Below are positions 27,060 to 36,047 of a stretch of DNA of 64,000 nucleotides, piece by piece. The stretch comes from Occultella aeris (GTDB lineage Bacteria; Actinomycetota; Actinomycetes; Actinomycetales; Beutenbergiaceae), in contig NZ_CACRYJ010000061.1 of NCBI RefSeq assembly GCF_902703175.1, forward strand, positions 27,543 through 91,542. Direction: 5' to 3'. The stretch's first letter is position 1. Each line of letters begins with the position of its first letter. The notes beneath the pieces are model-generated. The model did no database searches and was not told the origin of the DNA. It was given only the letters and a program-made list of their open reading frames with translations. A program made the position numbers and the translations under genes.

Positions 27060-28961
27060 CTACCCGGGCACCCGTGGGCGAGCGCGCGGACCTGCGGCGC
27101 GGTCATCCGGATGGCGAGCGCGAGGGCACCCGGGTCTGGCCGAGGACCAGGCCGCCCACAACCGCGCGTACTCCCCGCGCATCGCCATCAACTCCTCATG
27201 ACTGCCGGTCTCGGCGAGCGCGCCGTCGCGCAGGACCACCACGCGGTCGGCCGACCGCGCCTGCGAGAGCCGGTGCGCGACAACGACACCGGTTCGGCCG
27301 GCGGTGGCGGCCGCCATTGCACGGGTCAGGAGTTCGGGGTCCGCCCCACCGCCCTCCGCCGTCGCTTCGTCCAGCACCACGACCCGTGGATCCATCAGGA
27401 CCACCCGCGCCAACGCCAGGTGCTGGGCCGTGCCGGCGTCCAGGTCCAGGCCGTGGGCGCCGAGCAACGTGTCGAGCCCGTCGGGCAGATCCGACACGAA
27501 GTCGGCGTGCACGGCACGCAGCGCAGCCCACAACTGCGCCTCGCTCGCGTCCGGGGCGCCGAGCCGGAGGTTGTCCGCGACGCTGGCCTCGAAGACGTGC
27601 ACCTCCTGGGTGACGAGGGCGACGATGGGTGAGCGGCGCCGGTCCACCGCCCGCGCGCCGCCGACGAGGACCTCGCCGCCGTCCGGAATCAGCTCGCCGC
27701 TGATCAGCCGCGCCAGGGTGCTCTTCCCGGAGCCGCTCGCCCCGACCAGGGCGACCAGCTCGCCGTCGGCGATCTGAAGGCCGACACCGTCGACCGCCCG
27801 ACGCCCGGGGCCGTAGGAGAACTGCACGTCACGCAGACGCACGGTGCCGTCCGGTTCGGCGCCGAAGGCCTCGCCGTGCCGTGGCGCGGTCCTCGCTCGT
27901 TCGGTGTGCGGTGGTGGCGGGCACGGTGCTTCGATCCCGGCCGGATCCACCGGACTCGGCGTGTTCGGGCGCAGGCCCGCGACGCCGACCAGCCTGGCCA
28001 GGCCGACCCCTGCTCGCTGCAGGTCGTCGAGGCTGGTCAGCAACTCCCCGATCGGCGCGAACAGCCGATGGAAGTACAGGGCGGCCGCCGTCGCGGCTCC
28101 GACGGTGACCACCCGGTGATCGACCAGCTGGAAACCGACCACGATGATCCCGGTGAGCCCGACGAACTCGGCGAGGTTCAGCCACCCGAAGAACCGCGTC
28201 CGTAGCCGGGCCGCGGTGACACCGAGGTCGATCGCCACCAGGCCGCGCTCGTGCACCTGCGCCAGGCGCTCCCGCTCGACCCCGTGGGCGCGTACCGTCT
28301 CGGCCCCTGCCACCGTCTCGATGATCGCCTGACCGCGCTCGGCCTCCGCGACCCGCAGCGCGGTGTAGACCGCGCGCGAGGCCCGCACGAACCGGCGGGT
28401 GCCGTACCACTGGAACGGCACCGCGAGCCCCGCTGCGAGCGCGAGCCGCGGGTCGATCACCGCGATCCCGGCAACGGAGAGCAGGATCGTGAACGCCGCG
28501 CCGACCACCGCGGGCAGCACGCCGTCGGCGGCCTCGGTCACCGCCTCGACGTCCCGGGTGACGCGCGAGACCACGTCAGAGGATCCCGCGGCCTCGGCCC
28601 GGGAGACCGGCTGGTCCAGGACCACTGCGACGACGTCCTCGCGCAGGTCGGCGATCACGTCCTGGATCACCCGCACCAGCACCGTGCCGCCGAGATAACC
28701 GAGCGCGGCGGTGGCCACGCCCACCCCGAACAGCAGCCCCGCCGTCCCGGCGAGGTCGGTCCAGGGTCGCCCGGTGGCCACCTGGTCGACGCCCACGCCG
28801 AGCAGCCGCGGCACGAACAGGGCGGAGCCGGAACCGCCCAGCAGCAGGATGATCGCGAGCACGCCGCGGCCCCGACGGCCGCGAGTCAGGGCCGCGAGGG
28901 CACGCCAGGTCTGCCCTGTGGTGGCCACCGGGAAACGCTGCGGGGTGGGTGAGCCTGTCAT
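27060..28961 (-). CDS. ABC exporter half-transporter with intact Walker A and degenerate signature
   Basis: The 633-residue protein has a six-helix exporter domain (about 30-310) and an ATPase domain (about 370-600). Walker A is GASGSGKST near 404, Walker B VVVLDEATAE, and the switch His is present (VVAHRLS). The signature LSGGQ is replaced by DAGTAQ in LDLDAGTAQHLALARV near 503. It is translated with its partner (ATGA overlap at 28961). The pair would form a heterodimer with one working ATP site. Genes around it make an iron-siderophore set, so transport of a siderophore (compare IrtAB) or a related molecule is likely. Direction is not proven. Confidence 0.88.
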   Translation of the reverse strand: MTGSPTPQRFPVATTGQTWRALAALTRGRRGRGVLAIILLLGGSGSALFVPRLLGVGVDQVATGRPWTDLAGTAGLLFGVGVATAALGYLGGTVLVRVIQDVIADLREDVVAVVLDQPVSRAEAAGSSDVVSRVTRDVEAVTEAADGVLPAVVGAAFTILLSVAGIAVIDPRLALAAGLAVPFQWYGTRRFVRASRAVYTALRVAEAERGQAIIETVAGAETVRAHGVERERLAQVHERGLVAIDLGVTAARLRTRFFGWLNLAEFVGLTGIIVVGFQLVDHRVVTVGAATAAALYFHRLFAPIGELLTSLDDLQRAGVGLARLVGVAGLRPNTPSPVDPAGIEAPCPPPPHTERARTAPRHGEAFGAEPDGTVRLRDVQFSYGPGRRAVDGVGLQIADGELVALVGASGSGKSTLARLISGELIPDGGEVLVGGARAVDRRRSPIVALVTQEVHVFEASVADNLRLGAPDASEAQLWAALRAVHADFVSDLPDGLDTLLGAHGLDLDAGTAQHLALARVVLMDPRVVVLDEATAEGGGADPELLTRAMAAATAGRTGVVVAHRLSQARSADRVVVLRDGALAETGSHEELMAMRGEYARLWAAWSSARPGCPRARHPDDRAAGPRARPRVPG

Positions 28962-30679
28962 CGGTCGACCTCCGGCGAACCGGAGCCACGGTTCGCGTGG
29001 ACCACCCGGTGGCAGCCGGACAGCAGCAACGGGCTGCCCGTGATCACGAGCACGGCGGCCGGGTGCTCGCGCAGCCCGGTGGCGATCCGCAACTCGGTGG
29101 CCGGGTCGACGGCGCTGACCGGCTCGTCCAGGACGATGACCTGAGCGTCCGAGGCGAGTGATCGGGCCAGGGCGAGGCGCTGGCGCTGGCCTCCGGAGAG
29201 GCGTCGTCCGGCCTCCCCCACCGGGCCGTCCCAGCCGCCGGCATGGACCAGCACGTCCTCGAGGGCGGTCGCCGCGATCACGGCCGGGGTCGCGAGCGGG
29301 GCGCCGAACAGGTTCTCGGCAAGCGTCCCGGAGAACAGGCGGGCATCATGCGGAACGGCCAGGACCCTCCCACGGTAGGCACGCGGCCCCAGATCGAGGG
29401 CGTCCTCCCCGGAAACCCGGATCTCCCCCGGGCCACCCGGCACCCGGAGGGCGAGCCGGTCCGCGAGCCGGCGGGCGTGGGCGGGGCCAGCGGGTACGAG
29501 GCCGACGAGTTCCCCCGGGCCGACCTCGACGTCGATTCCCTCGTCCGGCCAGTCCAACCGCAACGCCGGCGCCCCGGCGCGACCGACCGCGGTCGGTTCG
29601 TCACCGGCGACGGGGCGATCTTGCGCCTCGGACGCGGCCTCAGGTCCGGGCACCGCGTGGTGGTCGCCGAGCACCTCCAGCAGGCGCCGCGCGGAGGCCC
29701 TCTTGTGCATCCAGTTCGCCGCGAACGTGCCCACGTGGCCCAACGCCCCCTGCAGGTACTGGGCCAGGCCGACCACGGTGACCAGCTCCCCGATGGTGAT
29801 CCGACCCCGCAGCGCGAGGGAGCCGGCACCGAGGGTGAGCAGCGCGAGGAATCCGGCGGCAAGCAACGAACTCGCGCCCGTGTAGCGCAGCATCGCCAGC
29901 GCCGCCCGGACCGCCCCCGAACGCGCGTCCGCGCTGGCCACCCGATAACGCCGAGCCGCCGCCTCCTGACCACGGATGCCGTGCAGCACTCGCAACCCAG
30001 CCACGAGGTCCGCGGCCACGGCGCTTGCTCTGCCGGCGGCGCGCTGCTCCGCCAGCCCGCGTGCCTCAAGTGGCCGGGACACGGCGTGCATCGCGAGCAG
30101 GACCACCGCCGTCCCGCCCAGTACGGCGAGTCCGAGCCCGGGCGAGATCCGCAGCAGGGCCAGCGCCGCGACCACGATGGCCGTCGCGGTGGCAGCCTGC
30201 TGGACCACCGACCAGGACACCCCGGCCACCCGGTAGGTGTCCGAGGTCGTGACCGACAGCAGATCCCCGACGCTGCGCCGCGTCCGCAGCCCGCGCGGGT
30301 GCAGCACACGTTGGAGCGTGACATTGCGCAGGTCGTTCTCGGCATGGCCGTAGATCGTCACCATCATCCGGGCTGACCACCGGTAGGTGAAGGACAGGAT
30401 CAGGAAGTCGACGGCCAGGACGCCGACCCAGAGGAGGAGCTGACCGGGGTCTCCGGTGACGATGGCCCGGTCGACGATCACGCCGATCAGGATCGGCACC
30501 CCCGCCTCGCCGGCCTCGTGCCCGATCGCGGCAAGCGTGGCCAGCGCGAGTCGCGGGCCCCGACCCGACCCGGTCAGTGCCCGGCGCATCGGGGCCACCA
30601 CAGGCTCCGGGGCGGACGGCGCGGACCGAACGGCCCGGGCCTCGGCAGCAGGGGCGGCGACGGAATCCGAACTCCTCAT
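28958..30679 (-). CDS. ABC exporter half-transporter with intact signature and degenerate Walker A
   Basis: The 573-residue partner starts at the ATG at 30679 (MRSSDSVAAPA). It has a six-helix membrane domain (about 45-330) and an ATPase domain in which Walker A is lost (LVPAGPAHARRL near 396). The signature RRLSGGQRQRLALARS and VIVLDEPVSAVD are intact. The switch histidine is also missing (VLVITGSPL). Its intact signature complements the intact Walker A of the downstream subunit. An iron box lies 12 bp upstream of the start, so the operon (this gene, its partner and the Rieske gene) is probably repressed by iron through DtxR/IdeR. Confidence 0.88.
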   Translation of the reverse strand: MRSSDSVAAPAAEARAVRSAPSAPEPVVAPMRRALTGSGRGPRLALATLAAIGHEAGEAGVPILIGVIVDRAIVTGDPGQLLLWVGVLAVDFLILSFTYRWSARMMVTIYGHAENDLRNVTLQRVLHPRGLRTRRSVGDLLSVTTSDTYRVAGVSWSVVQQAATATAIVVAALALLRISPGLGLAVLGGTAVVLLAMHAVSRPLEARGLAEQRAAGRASAVAADLVAGLRVLHGIRGQEAAARRYRVASADARSGAVRAALAMLRYTGASSLLAAGFLALLTLGAGSLALRGRITIGELVTVVGLAQYLQGALGHVGTFAANWMHKRASARRLLEVLGDHHAVPGPEAASEAQDRPVAGDEPTAVGRAGAPALRLDWPDEGIDVEVGPGELVGLVPAGPAHARRLADRLALRVPGGPGEIRVSGEDALDLGPRAYRGRVLAVPHDARLFSGTLAENLFGAPLATPAVIAATALEDVLVHAGGWDGPVGEAGRRLSGGQRQRLALARSLASDAQVIVLDEPVSAVDPATELRIATGLREHPAAVLVITGSPLLLSGCHRVVHANRGSGSPEVDR

Positions 30680-30690
30680 GGTTCGCACAC

Positions 30691-30709
30691 TAAGGTGAGC
30701 CTTACCTCT
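30691..30709. promoter_or_regulatory. DtxR/IdeR iron box 1
   Basis: TAAGGTGAGCCTTACCTCT matches 13 of 19 bases of the consensus TTAGGTTAGGCTAACCTAA. It lies in the gap between the divergent ABC exporter operon and the AraC gene and could serve both. Confidence 0.75.
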
Positions 30710-30801
30710 TCGGTGTCGTGCGCATGCCAACTCGTGTCGCGCGCCGGACAACCTGCCTTCGCGACCGCCCCGCCGGCCGCGCCGATCGGACTGGAGCCCC
30801 C

Positions 30802-31602
30802 GTGCCTGTCGACGTACCCGAGTCTCCCGTGCTCCCTGGCGGGATCCCGGAGCCCTACCTGCTCACCACCGCGGTCGTGGACGGCACCGGCGCCGGCGGC
30901 GCGACCCCGCACCGGCACCCGGAGGACATGCTCGTCTGGCCCCACCGCGGCGCCGTGTCGGTGCGCGTGCAGGAGGAGACGCTCTGGCAGTTGCGCCCGG
31001 GTGACGGGCTCTGGGTGCCGCGGCTCACGCCGCACCTGGTCAGCGCCGACCCGACGGCGGTGTTCTGCTGCACCTACTTCGCCGGGCAGGGGTTCGATCC
31101 GGGCTGGCCCGGCACCCGCCCCGTAGCGGTGAACACAGCGCTGCGCGAGATGCTCCTGCACCTCGCTGACACGCCGATGCCGATGATGCAGCGACTGCGG
31201 GCCCAGCGGGTGATCACGGATCTGCTCTCCGGAGCACCGGCGCGGCCGTCGAGTGTGCCGCTTCCCCAGGATCCACGGATCAGCGAGCTGGCGGCAGCGA
31301 TCATCGACGACCCGAGCGACGACTCCTCGATCGAGGACTTGGCCTGGCGGCATGCGGTGAGCGTGCGGACGATCTCCCGGGCGTTCGCTCAGGAACTGGG
31401 CATGTCCTTCTCGCAGTGGCGCACCGTGGTGCGGATGTCCGCCGCCTCGGCACTGCTCACCGATGGGCACCCCGTGAGCGCGGTCGCGCACCGCGTCGGC
31501 TACGCGACCACGAGCGCCTTCAGCGCGGCGTTCCGCCGGGCGGTCGGCGTCACCCCGTCCGAATTCCTGAGCCGGGGCGGCGAGCTCCCGCACGCGTCCT
31601 GA
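30802..31602 (+). CDS. AraC-family regulator with cupin-like sensor domain
   Basis: The 266-residue protein is read from the GTG at 30802, with GGAG six bases upstream; an in-frame GTG at 30718 would add 28 residues. The N-terminal domain (about 10-125) is cupin-like: TPHRHPEDMLVWPHRGAVSVRV and PRLTPHLVSAD. The C-terminal pair of HTH motifs covers about 160-262: IEDLAWRHAVSVRTISRAFAQELG, then VSAVAHRVGYATTSAFSAAFRRAVGVTPSEF. Its position between two iron boxes, beside siderophore transport genes, suggests a siderophore-responsive activator like those in other actinobacterial iron loci. Confidence 0.88.
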   Translation: MPVDVPESPVLPGGIPEPYLLTTAVVDGTGAGGATPHRHPEDMLVWPHRGAVSVRVQEETLWQLRPGDGLWVPRLTPHLVSADPTAVFCCTYFAGQGFDPGWPGTRPVAVNTALREMLLHLADTPMPMMQRLRAQRVITDLLSGAPARPSSVPLPQDPRISELAAAIIDDPSDDSSIEDLAWRHAVSVRTISRAFAQELGMSFSQWRTVVRMSAASALLTDGHPVSAVAHRVGYATTSAFSAAFRRAVGVTPSEFLSRGGELPHAS

Positions 31603-31710
31603 GCACCCACCGGTCGGAGTCGCTCGAGGCGGTGTTGCTGACAGAGAGTGACCATCGCTCGATACTGCGTGTCCGCCATGCGACGTCGAGCGTGCGTATG
31701 CTGCGGTGAG

Positions 31711-31729
31711 TTAGGCAAGGCTAAGCAAC
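31711..31729. promoter_or_regulatory. DtxR/IdeR iron box 2
   Basis: TTAGGCAAGGCTAAGCAAC matches 14 of 19 bases of the DtxR/IdeR consensus. It sits 147 bp before the siderophore-binding lipoprotein gene and would put the five-gene uptake operon under iron repression. Confidence 0.75.
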
Positions 31730-31875
31730 ATTGACGGCGTCGCCCGTGGTCCACGGCTCCCGCACCGTCTCGACGCCACCGCGGCCCCTCGGCGCGCGGT
31801 CTGCTCCGGGGTGCCTCGGCGCGCCCCCACACCCATCACGCGTGACCGACGCGCGTGCCCGGAGGAGAACGACAG

Positions 31876-32970
31876 ATGACGACCAACAACGTGCGCGGCC
31901 ACCGCCGGCGCCTCCCGGCGATCGTGGCCACCGTGATCGCCACGGCACTCACCCTCACCGCGTGTGGCGGCGGCTCCGACGCCGCGTCCGACGACGACGC
32001 CGCGACGGCGGGGGCCGCGGACGACGGATCGTTCCCGGTCACGATCGAGCACGCCTTCGGCGAGACCACCCTCGAGGAGGTGCCGGAGCGGGTGGTCACT
32101 CTCGGTTGGAGCACCCATGACATCGTCGCGGCCCTCGGCGTGGTCCCGGTCGGTGTGCCGGAGACCTGGGGCGGTGACGACGAGGGCTACAGCGAGTGGT
32201 TCCGCGACCAGGTGGAGGACGAGATCGGCGGCGCCCTGCCCGAGATCCTCAACTACGACGACTCCGGCGAGCTCGACTTCGAGCAGGTACTGGCACTCGC
32301 CCCGGACGTGATCATCGCTCCCGTCTGGGGCGTGGACGAGGTCTCCTACGACCGGCTCTCCGAGATCGCCCCGACCGTTGCCCACCTCGACCCCGAGAAC
32401 TCGTGGTCGAGCACGTGGCAGGACCTCACAGTGATGGTCGGTGAGGTGCTCGGCCGTTCCGATGCCGCCGGTGAGCTCGTGGCGCAGACCGAGACGCTCC
32501 TCGACGACGCGACGCAGGCGCACCCGGAGTTCGCCGGCGCGAGTTTCGTCTACGGCCTCACCCTCAGCGACGGCGCCACGGAGCTCGGGCTGTACATCCC
32601 GGACGACCCCCGCGTCCGACTCCTGCGCGAGCTCGGATTCGTGGACACCCCGGCCATGCAGACAGTCCTCGACTCGGTGGAGGGCGGCAACTGGTACGGC
32701 GGGGTCAGCCTGGAGGAACTGGACACGGTCGAGGCTGACCTGTTCCTCGCGTGGTCGGCCGGGCCGGAGGAACTCGCCTACACCCTCGAGCACCCCACGT
32801 TCTCCCGGTGGGCACCGATCGCGTCGGGACACTACCTCTTCTTCGAGGACGAGGCGCTCGCGATGGCCACGAACGGCCCCTCGCCGCTCTCGATCGAGTG
32901 GGCCCTCGCCAATGGATTCGTCGACAAACTGGCGGACGCCCTCGCGGGCGGCGCAGTCACGGTTTCGTGA
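31876..32970 (+). CDS. Iron-siderophore ABC transporter substrate-binding lipoprotein
   Basis: The 364-residue protein has GGAGGAG before its ATG at 31876, a signal peptide and lipobox (LTLTACGGGSD) and an acidic linker. The FecB/FepB-type (class III) binding fold follows: FPVTIEHAFGETTLEEVPERVVTLGWSTHDIVAALGVVPVGV, VLALAPDVIIAPVWG. The partner permeases, ATPase and SIP reductase follow with 4-bp overlaps, so this is the first gene of a complete ferric-siderophore importer. The ligand class (hydroxamate, catecholate) cannot be read from sequence. Iron box 2 lies upstream. Confidence 0.92.
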   Translation: MTTNNVRGHRRRLPAIVATVIATALTLTACGGGSDAASDDDAATAGAADDGSFPVTIEHAFGETTLEEVPERVVTLGWSTHDIVAALGVVPVGVPETWGGDDEGYSEWFRDQVEDEIGGALPEILNYDDSGELDFEQVLALAPDVIIAPVWGVDEVSYDRLSEIAPTVAHLDPENSWSSTWQDLTVMVGEVLGRSDAAGELVAQTETLLDDATQAHPEFAGASFVYGLTLSDGATELGLYIPDDPRVRLLRELGFVDTPAMQTVLDSVEGGNWYGGVSLEELDTVEADLFLAWSAGPEELAYTLEHPTFSRWAPIASGHYLFFEDEALAMATNGPSPLSIEWALANGFVDKLADALAGGAVTVS

Positions 32971-33854
32971 CGACCCCGTCTCCGCGGATCCACCGCGCTG
33001 TCGTCACGGAGGTCCGCAGGCTCGGCCCGGGCATGATCCGGATCCGACTCGGCGGACCGGACATGGCCGACTACCCCACCACCGGGATCGGCGACGAGTA
33101 CGTGCGGGTGTTCTTTCCCGACACTCCGGACGAGGAACCGCGCCTGCCGTTCGTGACGGAGCGGGGCTGGGACTTCTCCGAGGGCGTCGAGCCGTCGGCG
33201 ATGCGGACCTACACGATCCGCGACCATCGGCCAGGGGCGGTGGACATCGACTTCGTCGCCCACCCCGGCGGCGTCGCCGCCGACTGGGCGTTGGCCGCAC
33301 AGGTCGGGCAGGCCGTGGGCATCAATCCTCCGCGAGGGCTCTACGACCGGCCGCGGGTCGCCCGTCACCAGGTGCTCATCGCCGACGAACCGGCGCTGCC
33401 GGCCGCCCTGCGGGTCGCCGAGCTCACCGCCGGCGAGGTGAGCACGCACGTGGTCGCCGAGGTGCGCTCACCCGAGCATCGCCTCGAGGCGGCCGTGGAC
33501 GGCGTCACCTACTCGTGGCTGTACGGCTCGGGCAACGGCGTGGCACCCACCCACTTGCCGGAAGTGACCCGTCGGTTGACCCTGGCCTGCGACGGCGGGA
33601 CCTACGTCTGGGTGGCCGGCGAGTCGCGAGCGACCCGAGAGATCCGGACGCACCTGCGCCATGGCCTCGGCCTGCCCGCGGACAGTTACAAGGTGGTGGG
33701 CTACTGGACGGATCGCGCCGAGGAGTGGACCCAGCGGTACGAGTCCCTGGATGCCGGGGTGCGGCAGCGGATCGAGGACCTCTACGACGGTGACCTGGAC
33801 GCCGAGCAGATGATCGACGAGGTCCATGCCATCTACGCGTCGGCCGGTCTGTGA
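32967..33854 (+). CDS. Siderophore-interacting protein (flavin reductase, ViuB/SIP family)
   Basis: The 295-residue cytosolic protein begins at a GTG overlapping the preceding stop (GTGA). MRTYTIRDHRPGAVDIDFVAHPG is the FAD-binding motif (RxYTxR) of the N-terminal barrel. The C-terminal NAD(P)H-binding half contains YVWVAGESRATREIRTHLRHGLG and KVVGYWTDRAEE. SIPs reduce Fe(III) in imported siderophores to release Fe(II). Location inside the importer operon fits that role exactly. Confidence 0.93.
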   Translation: MTTPSPRIHRAVVTEVRRLGPGMIRIRLGGPDMADYPTTGIGDEYVRVFFPDTPDEEPRLPFVTERGWDFSEGVEPSAMRTYTIRDHRPGAVDIDFVAHPGGVAADWALAAQVGQAVGINPPRGLYDRPRVARHQVLIADEPALPAALRVAELTAGEVSTHVVAEVRSPEHRLEAAVDGVTYSWLYGSGNGVAPTHLPEVTRRLTLACDGGTYVWVAGESRATREIRTHLRHGLGLPADSYKVVGYWTDRAEEWTQRYESLDAGVRQRIEDLYDGDLDAEQMIDEVHAIYASAGL

Positions 33855-34963
33855 GCACCCGGACGCCGTCAGCGCCACCCGCCCCGGAGAGGGCACCGGC
33901 CCCGTCCGTCGTGCCCGGCGCCCCGTCCTGCGTCGGCGGCGGCGGGCCCGGTGCCGGTCTCGCCAGGAGCAACTCACGCCGGACGCTGGTGCTGCTCGCC
34001 GCGTGCACCGTGCTCGCACTGACGTGCGTCGCGAGCCTGGCCGTCGGTGCCCGGGACATCCCACCCGCGACCGTGTGGCAGGCGCTGGTGGCCTTCGACG
34101 GGTCCGACGAGCACGTGATGGTCCGGGACCTGCGCCTGCCGCGGACCCTGGTCGGGCTGGTCGTCGGTCCGGCGCTGGGCACCTGCGGTGCCCTGATCCA
34201 GGCGTTCACTCGCAACCCGCTCGCGGACCCCGGCATCCTCGGTGTCAACGCGGGGGCGAGCTTCGCGGTCACGTTCGCCGTCGCCTTCCTCGGCCTGCGT
34301 GCACCACACCAGTTCGTCTGGTTCGCGCTCGCCGGGGCGCTCGCGGTGACCGTGCTCGTGTATCTGATCGGTTCCGTCGGTCCGGGACGTGCCACCCCGG
34401 TCAAACTCACCCTGGCGGGGGTGGCACTCAGCGCCGTGCTCGGCGGGCTCACCTCGGCGATGACGCTGAAGAGCACGCAGACATTCGACGTGATGCGGTT
34501 CTGGGGGGTCGGTTCGATCGGCGGACGGTCGATGGAGACGCTCGTCTACTGCCTGCCGCTGATCGGCGCAGGTCTCCTGTTGGCCGCGGCGAGCGCCCGG
34601 TCGCTGAACGCCCTCGCCCTCGGCGACGACCTCGCCACGGCGTTCGGCGTCCGGATCGGAGCCGTCCGGGTCGTCGTGGTGCTCGCCGTGACCCTGCTGG
34701 CCGGCACCGCCGTGGCGGTCGCGGGACCCATCGGGTTCGTCGGGCTGATGGTGCCACACGTGGTCCGTTGGTTCGTGGGACCGGACCAACGATGGATCAT
34801 CGCCATGACCGTGGTCGTAGCCCCCGTGCTCCTGCTCGCCTCAGATATCATCGGCCGGATCATCCTGCCCTCGGGCGAGCTGCGGGTCGGCCTGGTCACC
34901 GCGCTGCTGGGTGCCCCGGTCCTCATCGCCCTCGTGCGCCGGAAGCAGGTGAGCGGCCTGTGA
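33851..34963 (+). CDS. Iron-siderophore ABC permease, FecCD family (first)
   Basis: The 370-residue protein begins at a GTG overlapping the SIP stop. After a Pro/Ala-rich cytosolic leader of about 45 residues come about ten helices. FecCD hallmarks include LRLPRTLVGLVVGPALGTCGALIQAFTRNPLADPGILGVNAGAS and GPIGFVGLMVPHVVRWFVGPDQRW, the coupling region. It forms a heterodimeric channel with the next permease. Confidence 0.92.
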   Translation: MSTRTPSAPPAPERAPAPSVVPGAPSCVGGGGPGAGLARSNSRRTLVLLAACTVLALTCVASLAVGARDIPPATVWQALVAFDGSDEHVMVRDLRLPRTLVGLVVGPALGTCGALIQAFTRNPLADPGILGVNAGASFAVTFAVAFLGLRAPHQFVWFALAGALAVTVLVYLIGSVGPGRATPVKLTLAGVALSAVLGGLTSAMTLKSTQTFDVMRFWGVGSIGGRSMETLVYCLPLIGAGLLLAAASARSLNALALGDDLATAFGVRIGAVRVVVVLAVTLLAGTAVAVAGPIGFVGLMVPHVVRWFVGPDQRWIIAMTVVVAPVLLLASDIIGRIILPSGELRVGLVTALLGAPVLIALVRRKQVSGL

Positions 34964-36045
34964 ACGCTGCCGCGCCGGTGCGCACGGACAGCGCGGACGG
35001 GCGCGTCGACTTCGGCCGACCCACCCTGGTGCTCCGGCGCCGCCGGCTGTCCACCCGGGTGAGCCGACGAGCGGTGGTCGTCTGCACGGTCCTGGCCGTG
35101 ACGACCTTCCTACTCGCGTTGGTCAGCCTCGGCGTGGGCACGCTCGCGCTGTCCCCGATGGAGGTTCTCGCCGCCCTGGCCGACACCGGTGGGAACGAGC
35201 AGGCACGGCTGGCCGTCGTCGGCTGGCGCCTGCCGCGCCTCCTCCTGGCTGTGCTGTGCGGTGCGGCGCTGGCCGTGAGCGGCGCGATCTTCCAGTCCTT
35301 GACCAAGAACCCGCTGGGCTCACCGGACATCATCGGTTTCTCCACCGGTTCCTACACGGGCGCGATCGTCGTGATGCTCTGGCTCGGCTCGACCACGTAC
35401 CTGAACATCGCGGCCGGTTCCCTCGTCGGCGGTTGTGTGGTGGCATTCGTGGTGTACGTGCTCGCCTACCGGCGCGGCATCCAGGCGTTCCGCCTGATCA
35501 TCGTCGGCATCGGCATCAGCGCGATCCTCGGATCGATCAACTCGATGCTCCTGATCGCGGTGAGCCCCGAACAGGCGATGCTCGCCGCCGTCTGGGGCGC
35601 GGGATCGCTGAACGGCCTCGGCTACGCCCAGCTCTGGCCGGTCGCGATCAGCGGCACGCTGCTCATCCTCGGTGCCGCGCTGATCGTGGCACCGCTGCGA
35701 CAGCTCGAGATCGGCGACGACGCGGCACGGGCGCTCGGCATCCGGGCTCAGCGGTCCCGGGCCCTGGCGACCGTGCTGGGAGTGGCCCTGACCGCGGTGG
35801 TGACCGCCGCCGTCGGGCCGATCTCGTTCGTGGCGCTCGCGGCGCCACAGATCGCCCGGCGGCTCACTCGAGGCATCGGACTGGAGCTGTTGCCCGCCGC
35901 GCTGACCGGCGCCCTGGTCCTGGTCGCCGCGGATCTCATCGCCCAGCGCGTGGACCTGCCGGTCGGGGTGATCACCGTCTCCGTCGGCGGCAGTTACCTC
36001 GCATGGCTGCTGATCAGCGAGTACCGCACCCGAGGAAGGCTCTAG
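34960..36045 (+). CDS. Iron-siderophore ABC permease, FecCD family (second)
   Basis: The 361-residue protein begins at a GTG overlapping the preceding stop. LPRLLLAVLCGAALAVSGAIFQSLTKNPLGSPDIIGFSTGS and GPISFVALAAPQIARRL are the FecCD signatures. About ten helices follow a basic N-terminal tail. It pairs with the upstream permease, a FepD/FepG-like arrangement. Confidence 0.92.
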   Translation: MNAAAPVRTDSADGRVDFGRPTLVLRRRRLSTRVSRRAVVVCTVLAVTTFLLALVSLGVGTLALSPMEVLAALADTGGNEQARLAVVGWRLPRLLLAVLCGAALAVSGAIFQSLTKNPLGSPDIIGFSTGSYTGAIVVMLWLGSTTYLNIAAGSLVGGCVVAFVVYVLAYRRGIQAFRLIIVGIGISAILGSINSMLLIAVSPEQAMLAAVWGAGSLNGLGYAQLWPVAISGTLLILGAALIVAPLRQLEIGDDAARALGIRAQRSRALATVLGVALTAVVTAAVGPISFVALAAPQIARRLTRGIGLELLPAALTGALVLVAADLIAQRVDLPVGVITVSVGGSYLAWLLISEYRTRGRL

Positions 36046-36047
36046 CC

